A DNA stretch of 55,179 nucleotides from the NCBI GenBank assembly GCA_015062605.1, contig SUUI01000012.1, positions 1 to 55,179 of the forward strand, given 5' to 3'. The position numbers and the translations under genes were made by a program. The notes below the pieces were generated by a model, which worked only from the letters and a program-made list of their open reading frames with translations, was not told where the DNA came from and searched no databases. This document shows positions 24,096 through 31,842 of the stretch, one piece after another (position 1 is the first letter of the stretch; each line of letters opens with the position of its first letter). Source of the DNA: Eggerthellaceae bacterium. GTDB lineage: Bacteria; Actinomycetota; Coriobacteriia; Coriobacteriales; Eggerthellaceae.

Positions 24096-25526
24096 TTATT
24101 CTATCGGCAAACCACCAGCTGCCTGGATGCCTGGAACAGCTGGAATCGTCGCGAAGCCGCGCTCGAGTTCCTCATCGGTCGGAACATGGTCGACCATCTC
24201 GCCTGCACGATGCGCCTCATACGCGGTCATATCGAAGTAACCCGTGCCGGTCAAACCGAACAGGATGACCTTCTCCTCGCCCGTCTCGGCGCACTTCTTC
24301 GCCTCTTCGATGGCGACGAGGATAGCATGCGAGCTCTCCGGAGCGGGAAGGATCGTCTCGAGCTTGGCGAACATTTCCGCGGCATCGAATACAGCCGTCT
24401 GCTTCACAGCAACGGCATCCAGATAGCCGTCTGCCTTAAGCTTGGAGATGATCGGGCTCATGCCGTGGTAGCGAAGACCACCAGCATGATCGGGGCTCGG
24501 AATGAAGCCGTTGCCGAGCGTGTACATCTTCACGAGCGGGCAGGTTTGGCCGGTATCAGCGAAATCATATGCGAAGCGACCGCGCGTGAGCGAAGGGCAG
24601 CTCGCCGGCTCGACGGCGATGAACTGGGTATCAGGACGCTCGCCCGTAAGCTTATCGCGCATGAATGGTGCGATGAGTCCGCCGAGGTTCGAACCGCCAC
24701 CGGCGCAACCGATGACGATATCCGGATAATCGCCGAGCTCTTTGAGCGCTTCATAACTCTCAAGGCCGATGATCGATTGATGCAAAAGCACCTGGTTGAG
24801 CACGCTGCCAAGCTGGTAGCGACCCTTGTTCTCGGGCACATGGAGCGCACGCTCGACTGCTTCGGAGATCGCGGTGCCGAGCGAACCGGAACGGTTGGCT
24901 TCGTCAGCATACATCTTGCGGCCGATCTCGGTTTCCTGCGAGGGAGACGGTGTTACCTGAGCGCCGAAGGTCTGCATGATCGTGCGGCGGAAGGGCTTCT
25001 GCTCGTAGCTTGCACGGACCATGAACACGTCGCACTCGAGTCCGTAGTGAGCGGCTGCCTCGGAAAGGGCGGTGCCCCATTGACCTGCACCCGTCTCGGT
25101 CGTGATCGTCGACAGTCCTTGCTGATGCGCATAGTAAGCCTGCGCGAGCGCGGAATTGAGCTTGTGAGAACCACTCGTGTTGTTGCCTTCGAACTTGTAA
25201 TAGATCTTCGCGGGCGTGCCGAGTGCCTTCTCAAGATTGTAAGCACGGCACAACGGCGACGGACGATACACCTTGTACATCTCGCGGATGCCCTCGGGAA
25301 TATCGAAATACTGCGTGTCATCATCGAGCTCTTGGCGTACGAGCTCATCAGCGAACACGGGTGCGATGTGCTCGAATTCGGCGACAACGCCGTTCGGCAG
25401 ACGCATGGGGTCGGGTTTCTCGGGCATATCTGCACGCAGATTGTAATACTGCGTAGGGATCTGATCCTCTTTCAGATACACGCGATACGGATTCTTCTCG
25501 GCGTTCTTTGCTACCTCGTTTGCCAT
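24096..25526 (-). CDS. trpB: Tryptophan synthase beta chain, TrpB2-type
   Basis: 476 residues, longer than classical TrpB (about 400) and of the TrpB2 branch. The PLP lysine is in NNTSGSHKLNSALAQAYYA; TETGAGQWGTALSEAA and CAGGGSNLGGL (phosphate loop) are also diagnostic, as is VEPASCPSLTRG. It condenses indole with serine (or O-phosphoserine in some TrpB2 enzymes) to tryptophan. No trpA is nearby, so indole salvage or another source of indole is likely. AAAGGAG precedes the ATG. A T-box riboswitch with a tryptophan specifier controls it, so it is made when charged tRNA-Trp is scarce. Confidence 0.93.
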   Translation of the reverse strand: MANEVAKNAEKNPYRVYLKEDQIPTQYYNLRADMPEKPDPMRLPNGVVAEFEHIAPVFADELVRQELDDDTQYFDIPEGIREMYKVYRPSPLCRAYNLEKALGTPAKIYYKFEGNNTSGSHKLNSALAQAYYAHQQGLSTITTETGAGQWGTALSEAAAHYGLECDVFMVRASYEQKPFRRTIMQTFGAQVTPSPSQETEIGRKMYADEANRSGSLGTAISEAVERALHVPENKGRYQLGSVLNQVLLHQSIIGLESYEALKELGDYPDIVIGCAGGGSNLGGLIAPFMRDKLTGERPDTQFIAVEPASCPSLTRGRFAYDFADTGQTCPLVKMYTLGNGFIPSPDHAGGLRYHGMSPIISKLKADGYLDAVAVKQTAVFDAAEMFAKLETILPAPESSHAILVAIEEAKKCAETGEEKVILFGLTGTGYFDMTAYEAHRAGEMVDHVPTDEELERGFATIPAVPGIQAAGGLPIE

Positions 25527-25614
25527 CTCTCTGCTCTCCTTTCCGGGCGTCCTTTCGCCCTGACCGTTGGCGAGCCACTTGCAGGTGCGGCTCGGATCGA
25601 GAGAGGTGAGAGAA

Positions 25615-25656
25615 TAAAAAAACCGCCCTCGATCCTTCTTTCGGATTCAAGGACGG
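25615..25656 (-). terminator. Regulated terminator of the T-box leader
   Basis: On the minus strand a long stem (GCCCGTCCTTGAATCC pairing with GGATCGAGGGCGG, one bulge and GU pairs, loop GAAAGAA) is followed by seven T. It competes with the T-box antiterminator and lies about 90 bases before trpB. Confidence 0.85.
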
Positions 25657-25888
25657 GCTTCGAAATCGATGCTCGCGGTACCACCTTGATTCACGGATTT
25701 GACTCCGTGCACTTAGCGGAGATCCTGCAATCTCCCGGCAACTAACGTATGCCCCCACGTCGCAGCCTACTGGTTTTTACGTTCGGTGCGCCCTCAGCGG
25801 TCCACTCATCGTCTCGCATTTCGTCCTGGCTCACACCACCCCAGGCTCGCTGTGCGCGCGTCGGCGACTACTACTCCGCTTCAACGGT
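25615..25888 (-). ncRNA. T-box riboswitch (tryptophan specifier) controlling trpB
   Basis: Reading the minus strand: Stem I starts with GAAGCGGAGTAGTA and has the distal motif GGTGTGAGCCAGG. The specifier region reads GAG-TGG-ACCGCTGAGGG, so the specifier codon is TGG (25804-25802), matching tRNA-Trp. The conserved T-box AAGGTGGTACCGCG is at 25687-25674, followed by the regulated terminator. Uncharged tRNA-Trp would stabilise the antiterminator and let trpB be transcribed. Every expected element is present and in order. Confidence 0.95.
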
Positions 25889-25917
25889 TTAATCAACCTC
25901 ATCGATTGATTGCCCGC

Positions 25918-25946
25918 AATGTATCGAAAAAAACGAATAGGTGCAA
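25918..25946 (-). promoter_or_regulatory. Promoter of the T-box-trpB transcript
   Basis: On the minus strand TTGCAC, an exact 17-base spacer with seven T, then TACATT. Transcription would begin about 20 bases before Stem I of the T-box, as expected. Confidence 0.75.
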
Positions 25947-26060
25947 GGCTTAATTCACTTTGCTTCGCTAAAGCGACCATTCACCCGCGTTCAAACCGCC
26001 GTTCACCCCGCGATTACACGTAAGCGGAATTCTTGTGCGGAAAAGCCGATGCGCTTCACC

Positions 26061-26066
26061 TATAAT
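26061..26066 (+). promoter_or_regulatory. -10 box of the paaK leader transcript
   Basis: A consensus TATAAT about 30 bases before the leader peptide start. No -35 box at the usual distance is obvious (TTGTGC at 26033-26038 is 22 bases away). Confidence 0.5.
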
Positions 26067-26091
26067 CCCTGCCAACGGAAAGGACTATGAC

Positions 26092-26151
26092 TTGGCAAAG
26101 ACCGCTGGATACTTTTGGTTCGCGTTTAACTTCTTCTTTACGGAGGAGTAA
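26092..26151 (+). CDS. Aromatic-rich leader peptide, candidate attenuator peptide
   Basis: A 19-codon frame from TTG to TAA encoding MAKTAGYFWFAFNFFFTEE. Eight of the 19 residues are aromatic (six Phe, one Tyr, one Trp), clustered at positions 7-16. AAAGGA lies seven bases upstream of the TTG, and a TATAAT box 25 bases upstream. The composition recalls the pheA leader of enteric bacteria, in which stalling at Phe codons prevents termination. An intrinsic terminator (26205-26241) follows before the arylacetate-CoA ligase gene. I infer that ribosome stalling for lack of charged tRNA-Phe/Tyr/Trp controls the operon. The TTG start is an assumption; an overlapping ATG frame at 26087 also has a site. 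Confidence 0.6.
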   Translation: MAKTAGYFWFAFNFFFTEE

Positions 26152-26157
26152 TTCGCG

Positions 26158-26187
26158 ATGCCCGGTTTCAAGCAAGACATGGTTTAA
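26158..26187 (+). CDS. Second short leader frame (9 codons)
   Basis: ATG to TAA encoding MPGFKQDMV, with GGAGGAG nine bases upstream; that site overlaps the end of the aromatic leader frame. It ends 17 bases before the terminator. TGGTTT near its end (26180-26185) can pair with AAACCA of the terminator's left arm (26206-26211), so its translation or structure could affect termination. It may be a second leader peptide or only an RNA structural region. Confidence 0.35.
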   Translation: MPGFKQDMV

Positions 26188-26204
26188 CGAAGAAATGAAT
26201 CGCC

Positions 26205-26241
26205 AAAACCACCCGGGGTCGCAAGCCTCGGGTGGTTTTTT
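26205..26241 (+). terminator. Intrinsic terminator in the paaK leader (attenuator)
   Basis: AAAACCACCCG / CGGGTGGTTTT, 11-bp perfect outer stem with a further partly paired inner part, followed by a run of T. It stands about 75 bases before the paaK ATG and after two short leader frames, with no other gene end on this strand. Its position inside a 5' leader points to attenuation. Confidence 0.85.
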
Positions 26242-26314
26242 GTTGGGCTTGGCGACCTGGAACAGTTGCGGCAGAAGTTTCAAGACTCGAGCAGGCAATC
26301 GAAAGGAGCACCAG

Positions 26315-27616
26315 ATGATCTACCAACCGGAGTTGGAATGCATGTCGCGTGATGAGCGTCGCGCGCTGCAAACAGAGCGTCTCAAGGAAACCGTGCGCTG
26401 GGAGTACGACCACGTCGCCCTCTATCGTGAGCGCATGGATGAAGCAGGAGTTTCGCCCGAGGACATTAAAACCTTCGACGACATCACCAAGCTTCCCTTC
26501 ACAGAGAAAGAGGATCTGCGCAAGGAATTCCCTTTCGGCTTGCTCGCCGTTCCGCGTGAGGAAATCGTGCGCATCCAGGGTTCTTCGGGTACCACAGGCC
26601 ATCCGATCGTCGTCGGCTACACGGAAGGCGACGTTGATGTGTGGAGCGAGATGGTTGCACGCGCAATGTGCGCCGCAGGTGCGACAAAAGAGGATATCGT
26701 CCAAGTCGCCTACGGCTATGGCCTGTTCACAGGCGGCCTCGGAGCGCACCAGGGTGCGACGGAAATTGGTGCCATGGTTATCCCGATGTCAAGCGGCAAT
26801 ACGCAGCGCCAGATCATGATGATGCGTGAACTGGGCGCAACGATGCTGTGCTGCACTCCCTCCTACGCCATCTACCTAGGAGAGACCGCACGTGAAATGG
26901 GTCTTGTACCTGGAGTCGACCTCAAGCTCAAAAGCGGTGTGTTCGGCGCAGAGCCATGGACCGAAGAGATGCGTGCCAAGCTTGAGGATGTCTTGGGCAT
27001 CGATGCCTACGACATCTACGGCCTTACCGAGATCGCGGGTCCCGGCGTTGCATTCGAGTGTCCCGAAAAGCACGGTATGCATGTTAATGAGGACCATGTC
27101 ATCATCGAGTGCATCGATCCTGTCACGGGCAAGCACCAGCCCGCAGGAACGCCCGGCGAGCTCGTATTCACGACGATCACGAAAAAGGGCCAGCCTGCGA
27201 TCCGCTATCGCACCCACGATATCTGCACGCTCGACGATAGCCCCTGTGCATGCGGCCGCACCACTGTCCGCATGGGCAGGATCACTGGCCGTACGGACGA
27301 CATGCTCGTCATCCGCGGCGTGAACGTCTTCCCGAGCCAGATCGAGTCCATCCTCGTCGGCGTCAAGGGAGCGTCCCCGCATTACCTCCTCGAGGTCGAT
27401 CGCATCAATTCCACCGATGCTTTGACCGTCAAAGTGGAGATGGCGCCGGATATGGCCGTCGATGCTATTTCCAGCATCGAGAATTTGCGCAATACTATTG
27501 CTGACCAGATCAAGAGCGTCGTCGGCATTAAGGCGAAGGTCCAACTGGTTGCTCCGAAGAGCATCGCACGCTCCGAGGGCAAGGCCAAGCGCGTCATCGA
27601 CAACCGTAAGCTCTAG
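26315..27616 (+). CDS. paaK: Phenylacetate-CoA ligase family (arylacetate-CoA ligase)
   Basis: 433 residues, the usual PaaK length. Adenylate-forming motifs: GSSGTTGHPIVVGYT (ATP/P-loop), YGLTEIAGPG, YRTHDIC and GRTDDMLVIRGVNVFPSQIE. It activates phenylacetate, or related arylacetates such as indoleacetate or 4-hydroxyphenylacetate, to the CoA thioester using ATP. AAAGGAG precedes ATG 26315; the frame stays open upstream through the terminator, which I regard as chance. It forms an operon with a double-ACT protein 20 bp downstream. Behind an aromatic leader it is more plausibly anabolic: arylacetyl-CoA can be reductively carboxylated by indolepyruvate:ferredoxin oxidoreductase to aromatic keto acids. 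That enzyme is not in this window. Confidence 0.92.
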   Translation: MIYQPELECMSRDERRALQTERLKETVRWEYDHVALYRERMDEAGVSPEDIKTFDDITKLPFTEKEDLRKEFPFGLLAVPREEIVRIQGSSGTTGHPIVVGYTEGDVDVWSEMVARAMCAAGATKEDIVQVAYGYGLFTGGLGAHQGATEIGAMVIPMSSGNTQRQIMMMRELGATMLCCTPSYAIYLGETAREMGLVPGVDLKLKSGVFGAEPWTEEMRAKLEDVLGIDAYDIYGLTEIAGPGVAFECPEKHGMHVNEDHVIIECIDPVTGKHQPAGTPGELVFTTITKKGQPAIRYRTHDICTLDDSPCACGRTTVRMGRITGRTDDMLVIRGVNVFPSQIESILVGVKGASPHYLLEVDRINSTDALTVKVEMAPDMAVDAISSIENLRNTIADQIKSVVGIKAKVQLVAPKSIARSEGKAKRVIDNRKL

Positions 27617-27636
27617 GATTCGAGAGGATGACTATC

Positions 27637-28080
27637 ATGAGTGATTACAAGTGCATTCAACAGGTTTCCGTGTATCTGGAAAACAAAGAGGGTACCCTCG
27701 TGAACTTGCTCGAGATCGTTGGAGCGAAGGGGGTCAACCTGCTCGCCATGTGCATCGCCGATACGACCGATTTCGGCATCGCGCGCTTGGTCGTCGCGAC
27801 CGAGGATCAGGCGATTCTGATGGATGAGCTTGCCGCGCACGATATGTTCGCACGCATCAACGATGTCGTCGGCATCGGCGTCGAGAACAAACCCGGCGGC
27901 CTTGCAAAGGTTCTCGCAACCGTCCGTGGAAGCGGCCAGCAAATCGAGTACGCCTATTCGATCATCAGCGGCGATGCCGACCAAGCGGCTATCGTCATGC
28001 AGACGTCAGATAACGAAGCCTGCATGGAAGCGCTCGCCAAGGCGGGCATTGCGCTGCTTTCGAACGATGACTTGAATTAG
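27637..28080 (+). CDS. Double ACT-domain protein
   Basis: 147 residues with two ACT domains in tandem (residues about 8-70 and 75-142). Each begins with a pattern such as VSVYLENKEGTLVNLLEIV or GVENKPGGLAKVLATV, the amino-acid-binding loop of ACT domains. Proteins of this kind next to PaaK-like ligases occur widely in anaerobes and archaea and are thought to sense aromatic amino acids, possibly modulating the ligase; this is inference. GAGAGG is nine bases before ATG 27637. Second and last gene of the operon; a terminator follows. Confidence 0.88.
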   Translation: MSDYKCIQQVSVYLENKEGTLVNLLEIVGAKGVNLLAMCIADTTDFGIARLVVATEDQAILMDELAAHDMFARINDVVGIGVENKPGGLAKVLATVRGSGQQIEYAYSIISGDADQAAIVMQTSDNEACMEALAKAGIALLSNDDLN

Positions 28081-28106
28081 TCTTCGCCTCATATTCGCGC
28101 AATAGG

Positions 28107-28130
28107 AAGGGCCCTCGATCGAGGGCCCTT
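28107..28130. terminator. Terminator after the ACT gene
   Basis: AAGGGCCCTCGATCGAGGGCCCTT minus one is a perfect 24-bp palindrome that can fold into a 9-bp stem with loop CGATCG. Given as positions: arms 28107-28115 and 28122-28130. It lies between the convergent ACT and NrfH-like genes. Confidence 0.75.
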
Positions 28131-28156
28131 TGCTATAACCTTGCTTCGCCTTAACG

Positions 28157-28930
28157 CTAGCCGTTGAATGCGGTAACCATAATCTGCTGGGATGTATCCC
28201 AATTGACCCAGCCGTCGGGCAAGGCAACGTCTTGATGCTGGTGGCATGCCGTGCACACGATTGTGGATGCGCGGTGGCCCTTATGACACGCCGTGCAATC
28301 GGGATTGAGATTCGCATGGTGCTGCTCATGCGGATTGAATGCCATATCGGCCGTAGCAGCCGCCAGCTTCTCAGGGCTTACCAGTCCATCGTTACCGAGC
28401 AGATACACATGGCAGTTCTCGTTCGCGCAGAACTGGCTGCCTTCCTTCTTGTCCCATTCCTCGAGTTGCGAAGCGGTTCTCTCATTACGGGGCACCGTAT
28501 AATTGCCGGTCACGTAATTGACGCCGTCATGCGCAAGCTCAAGCATGTTGGGGATATGGCAATCGACACAGACGATCTCGGGTTTAGCAGTCGTTTGGGT
28601 CTTGCTGTGCAGCACCGCCATCATGGCGTTGGAATTCGTCACGGTATTGCCGTATTTGTCAGTTCCGACAACGCCCTGCTCTTGGGAGAGGTTGTTGACA
28701 TATGTTTCCTCGACATGGCAGAGCGTCGCGCAGAATGAAGGCATCTCGTGCCATTTCCACATGCCGATGCCGCCTGCGACGATCACCACCGCTATAACCG
28801 TGCAGATGATCTTCGCACGCTTGGAAAACGGCTTGCGTGGCTTCTTCTTTTTCTTTTGCGCACCCGCCGCAACGTCATCGACGGCGGAATCTACCGCATC
28901 GAGCGAGTGCGTGACCTTCTCTTCAGTCAT
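28157..28930 (-). CDS. nrfH: Membrane-anchored multihaem cytochrome c, NrfH/NapC-like
   Basis: 257 residues. A long charged N-terminal tail with KKKKKPRK, one membrane helix (about 41-57), then an extracytoplasmic domain with five haem-binding motifs: CATLCH (C67, CX3CH), CVDCH (C121), CANENCH (C168, CX4CH), CTACH (C212) and CTACH (C226). Two of the five have non-standard spacing. Its role should be to pass electrons from menaquinol to the nitrite reductase. It follows nrfA by 14 bp, the reverse of the usual nrfHA order. NrfH proper has four haems and is shorter, so this is a relative rather than a strict NrfH. Confidence 0.82.
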   Translation of the reverse strand: MTEEKVTHSLDAVDSAVDDVAAGAQKKKKKPRKPFSKRAKIICTVIAVVIVAGGIGMWKWHEMPSFCATLCHVEETYVNNLSQEQGVVGTDKYGNTVTNSNAMMAVLHSKTQTTAKPEIVCVDCHIPNMLELAHDGVNYVTGNYTVPRNERTASQLEEWDKKEGSQFCANENCHVYLLGNDGLVSPEKLAAATADMAFNPHEQHHANLNPDCTACHKGHRASTIVCTACHQHQDVALPDGWVNWDTSQQIMVTAFNG

Positions 28931-28944
28931 ATCGCATCACCGCG

Positions 28945-30369
28945 CTAGTTCCCTGCCTGGGTTTTCGAGGGCACGTTCAAAATCGAGTCGCCCTCGTCTA
29001 ACACCGTGTTCCCCATCTCAAGCGTATGGCGATAGTAAGTCGGGTTATGTGCGCCTTCGCTGTTCTCGGCTGCAGCGAGATTCCAGTAGTAGCACGATGC
29101 GCGCTGGATCCAACGCAGACGGTCGAGCTCGGCGTCTGTCAGGTTTCCATTGGCGATTGCGGCCTCGAAATTCTGGATGAACTTCACGCAACGGTTTCCA
29201 AGCAGCGTGGTCGCACCATCGATTTCGGTCTGCCAAGCCTTCACCTCTGCCTTGAGGTCCTTATGGCAGGTGCTGCAATCGCGCTTGATGAGCGCATCAT
29301 TTTCGGTAGGTGATGTCCAGTTATGATCTGCATACACGGTTCCATCGACAGCAGTCTTGGTGGGCATATGGCAATCGTTGCAGTCATAGCCCAGGTTCTG
29401 CATGTGGGAACCTTGTGGCAGGATCTCGTTGTCGCCACCATAGATGAACTCGTATTCCGCATGGCGGATAGCGAGCATCTTGGCACCGGTGGACTCGTAG
29501 GTCCAGTCAGCATAATTGTGGTCGTCATACCACTGCAGCGCCTTTTCGGGAACCATGTCAACGCGGCCGTTATCATAAGGACTCGTCGGAATGCTGGTAC
29601 CCGGAGCCATCGAATAATCGCAATGGCACTGGCCGCATACTTCGCCGTTGATGGTGTTGCCGGCATCGCTGCCCATGGCGCGTATCCACTCGGCACGGTC
29701 GACCTCGAGGTAAACCTCGCCATCCTTCATCGGGGTGTTCGCGTGGCAGGAAGCGCAACTGATATTCTCATCGAGATCGGTGATGACCTCGTTGAACGGA
29801 CGGAGATGGACCGATTCGCCTTCCATGTCAACGAGATTGGAATACTGCGGGGACTTGCATGTGATGCAGGCGGCCTTGGTCTTGGTGCCATCTCCAACAC
29901 GACCATTATGCGCTACCGTCCACAACGAGAAAACATGGCTGGCAGGCTCAGTGTAGTACTTGGCATAACCATAACCTAGGCCGAGTATCTTGATTTCAGG
30001 ATTGGTCTCCAGATAATCGGCCTTCTTGGCATCCACGTACTTCCATCCCTCAGGCAATGTCGAGGTCACGTCCTCGGTTTTGGAGGCGTAACCTTGCGCG
30101 ATATACGTATTCCCAAGGTAGTCTGAGGATGGCGGAGTGTTGCTGGAGTTCTCCAGATACGACTGATACTCGTAAGGATACGCCTCAGCCCACTGCGTCG
30201 CCTTAACGAGACCGTACTTGTCGACCTCGGGCGTCACGGTGGCCTGAGCTACCGTGGGCGTAGGATTGCCATATCCCGACAGCGCCGCTTTCGGAGCGCA
30301 TGCCGCGATAGCGACGACTGCTACCACCGCGAGCACGCCCACCAGAATCATCGCTTTCTTTTTCTTCAT
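28945..30369 (-). CDS. nrfA: Ammonia-forming cytochrome c nitrite reductase, lipoprotein
   Basis: 474 residues. Five haem motifs: the active-site CITCK (C168, lysine-ligated haem, the NrfA hallmark) and four CxxCH (C205, C245, C330, C365). The N-terminal signal has a lipobox VAIAAC with Cys24, so the enzyme is probably a lipoprotein on the outer face of the membrane. It reduces nitrite to ammonium with six electrons, supporting respiration or nitrite detoxification. GGGGGA precedes the ATG. The multihaem partner gene follows, and the ccm genes for haem attachment lie directly upstream on the same strand. Confidence 0.95.
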   Translation of the reverse strand: MKKKKAMILVGVLAVVAVVAIAACAPKAALSGYGNPTPTVAQATVTPEVDKYGLVKATQWAEAYPYEYQSYLENSSNTPPSSDYLGNTYIAQGYASKTEDVTSTLPEGWKYVDAKKADYLETNPEIKILGLGYGYAKYYTEPASHVFSLWTVAHNGRVGDGTKTKAACITCKSPQYSNLVDMEGESVHLRPFNEVITDLDENISCASCHANTPMKDGEVYLEVDRAEWIRAMGSDAGNTINGEVCGQCHCDYSMAPGTSIPTSPYDNGRVDMVPEKALQWYDDHNYADWTYESTGAKMLAIRHAEYEFIYGGDNEILPQGSHMQNLGYDCNDCHMPTKTAVDGTVYADHNWTSPTENDALIKRDCSTCHKDLKAEVKAWQTEIDGATTLLGNRCVKFIQNFEAAIANGNLTDAELDRLRWIQRASCYYWNLAAAENSEGAHNPTYYRHTLEMGNTVLDEGDSILNVPSKTQAGN

Positions 30370-30622
30370 ATGAGTCCCCCTTTAAATGCTAGACTCGTAC
30401 ACGGTAAGTGTATCAAAGGATTCGCGGGTTCAAGAGATGAAAACGAGATTTTTTCTCAGTTTAAGAAAAAAAGAAATGCCTGATGAAAATGTATAAAAGT
30501 TAGGCTAGGTTACAATGTGCCGAACTTTTTCTCCCATTATGATGAAGCACCTGGATGGGTAATATTCGTAGCCGCATATTTGTCTCCCCTACGAAAGCGC
30601 AGGTGGCAAAGCTCAAAGGGCG
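30370..30622 (-). promoter_or_regulatory. nrfA upstream region (250 bp, AT-rich)
   Basis: Between ccmD and nrfA. On the minus strand a TCTTGA - 17 bases - TACACT pair (30437-30409) is a promoter candidate for nrfA, and TATACA near 30491-30496 is another -10-like box. So nrfA may have its own promoter in addition to read-through from ccm. No complete FNR or NarL box was recognised; a TTGAT half-site occurs near 30415. Confidence 0.35.
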
Positions 30623-30814
30623 TTAATCGGTTGCCCTGCTATCGCGTTCGTATGCAGCTTCGAGCGCTGCCATTTGACGTTCCGTCTTCTTGATGCCCTT
30701 CACGACGAACACGACATACACTAAAAGCGCAACCCAGATAAGCGCATACGCTGCGATGAGATAAGGTGCAGACGGAATAACGGTGCTGTAGATATCGGCA
30801 AGGATCGGATTCAT
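30623..30814 (-). CDS. ccmD: CcmD-like small membrane protein
   Basis: 63 residues: one membrane helix (about 17-40, YLIAAYALIWVALLVYVVFVV) followed by a basic/acidic helical tail beginning GIKKTERQMAALEAA. Length, topology and position directly after ccmC (26 bp) fit CcmD, which helps release haem-loaded CcmE from the CcmABC complex. AAGGAG precedes the ATG. Identification rests on position and topology, since CcmD sequences are weakly conserved. Confidence 0.8.
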   Translation of the reverse strand: MNPILADIYSTVIPSAPYLIAAYALIWVALLVYVVFVVKGIKKTERQMAALEAAYERDSRATD

Positions 30815-30840
30815 CTGTTTCTCCTTTTTATCGCATATGC

Positions 30841-31800
30841 TTATCGTAATAAGCAGGTCGGGTATTCGCTTCTGATTTTGCCCTTATTCGGACGTGGCTC
30901 TCCGTTCGGACGCAATACGGTTTTGGGTCCCGTCTCACGCGCTTCATGGACAGCTACCGGCGAAACGGCGGCAGGCAATCCTCCAGAAAAAGGATTATCC
31001 ATCGGACGCTCATCGAGGATCTCCTTCAGCGCCTCCAGACGCTCACGCAAGCGAAGAGAGCGGAAACGCAAGCGATAGAGCGCATGCCCTAAGCACAGCA
31101 TGCCGATGAGCACCACCAAAACGGTCACTCCCATATCGAAAGACATCCCTCCCTCGCGCAAGACCACGGGATGCACGCTCGAGGGAATCATCCTCGTCAC
31201 CATGAAGCAGATGGGAACATCCACAAGCGCGATGATGCTCACGACGCTCGCAAAGGTCGCTCGCTTCTCGGGCTCGTCGACAGCATTTCTCAGCACGAAA
31301 TACGCGATGACGATGAGCATGAGGATGAGATAGGTGGTAAGACGAGGCTCCCATGTCCACCACACGCCCCATTCGAAACGCGTCCACAAATCGCCTGTGA
31401 TCATCGTCATTATCACGAAGAGCAAGGCGATTTCCATGAGGGCGCGCGAGCAGGTATCGAAACGCTGTTCATGGGTCATAAGAAAGCGGATGCCGTAAAA
31501 CGCCGCCATTGCCAACGAGAAGAAACTCACGATGGCTGCAGGCATATGGAAATAGAAGATCTTCTGCGAGATGAGCTGCTGATGCGTCACAACCGTATCG
31601 CCGATCATCTCGAAACCGTTGACCGCAGCACCGTTCACTGGCGCAGCCCATAGAAACGCCATCAAAAACCCCGCGGTCGTGAGTATCGCACCCGCTATGG
31701 CAGCAGGCACGGCGATTGCGTCCTGCCAACCGCCCGCATCGGGCAGCTTCACGGACTTATCCTTGCTTCGGGCCATCGCGCTTCCGCCAGTTCGCGACAT
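30841..31800 (-). CDS. ccmC: Cytochrome c biogenesis protein CcmC (haem delivery to CcmE)
   Basis: 319 residues, six membrane helices. The tryptophan-rich haem-handling signature WGVWWTWEPRLTT is clear, with flanking histidines (FYFHMPAAI and IPSSVHPVV). CcmC presents haem to CcmE on the outer membrane face. The C-terminal tail of about 70 residues beyond the last helix is longer than in most CcmC. AAAGGA precedes ATG 31800 by seven bases. It sits between ccmB and ccmD in the block ccmEFABCD. Confidence 0.93.
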   Translation of the reverse strand: MSRTGGSAMARSKDKSVKLPDAGGWQDAIAVPAAIAGAILTTAGFLMAFLWAAPVNGAAVNGFEMIGDTVVTHQQLISQKIFYFHMPAAIVSFFSLAMAAFYGIRFLMTHEQRFDTCSRALMEIALLFVIMTMITGDLWTRFEWGVWWTWEPRLTTYLILMLIVIAYFVLRNAVDEPEKRATFASVVSIIALVDVPICFMVTRMIPSSVHPVVLREGGMSFDMGVTVLVVLIGMLCLGHALYRLRFRSLRLRERLEALKEILDERPMDNPFSGGLPAAVSPVAVHEARETGPKTVLRPNGEPRPNKGKIRSEYPTCLLR

Positions 31801-31842
31801 TCGCTCATCCTTTCTTGCAAAGCTTAGCGACGTTTTCTTCTT

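Noticed and set aside
24054-25745. 563-codon frame antisense to trpB and overlapping the T-box terminator
   Set aside because: Covers a conserved riboswitch and enzyme gene on the other strand; no domain or ribosome-binding site.
26087-26314. N-terminal extension of the phenylacetate-CoA ligase by 76 codons
   Set aside because: The open frame runs through the terminator stem, has no family similarity, and a proper AAAGGAG lies before ATG 26315.
30499-30516. IdeR/DtxR-like half box (GTTAGGCTA) upstream of nrfA
   Set aside because: Only one half matches; the second arm does not agree with the TGTTAG/CTAACA pattern of the boxes at 15756-15799.
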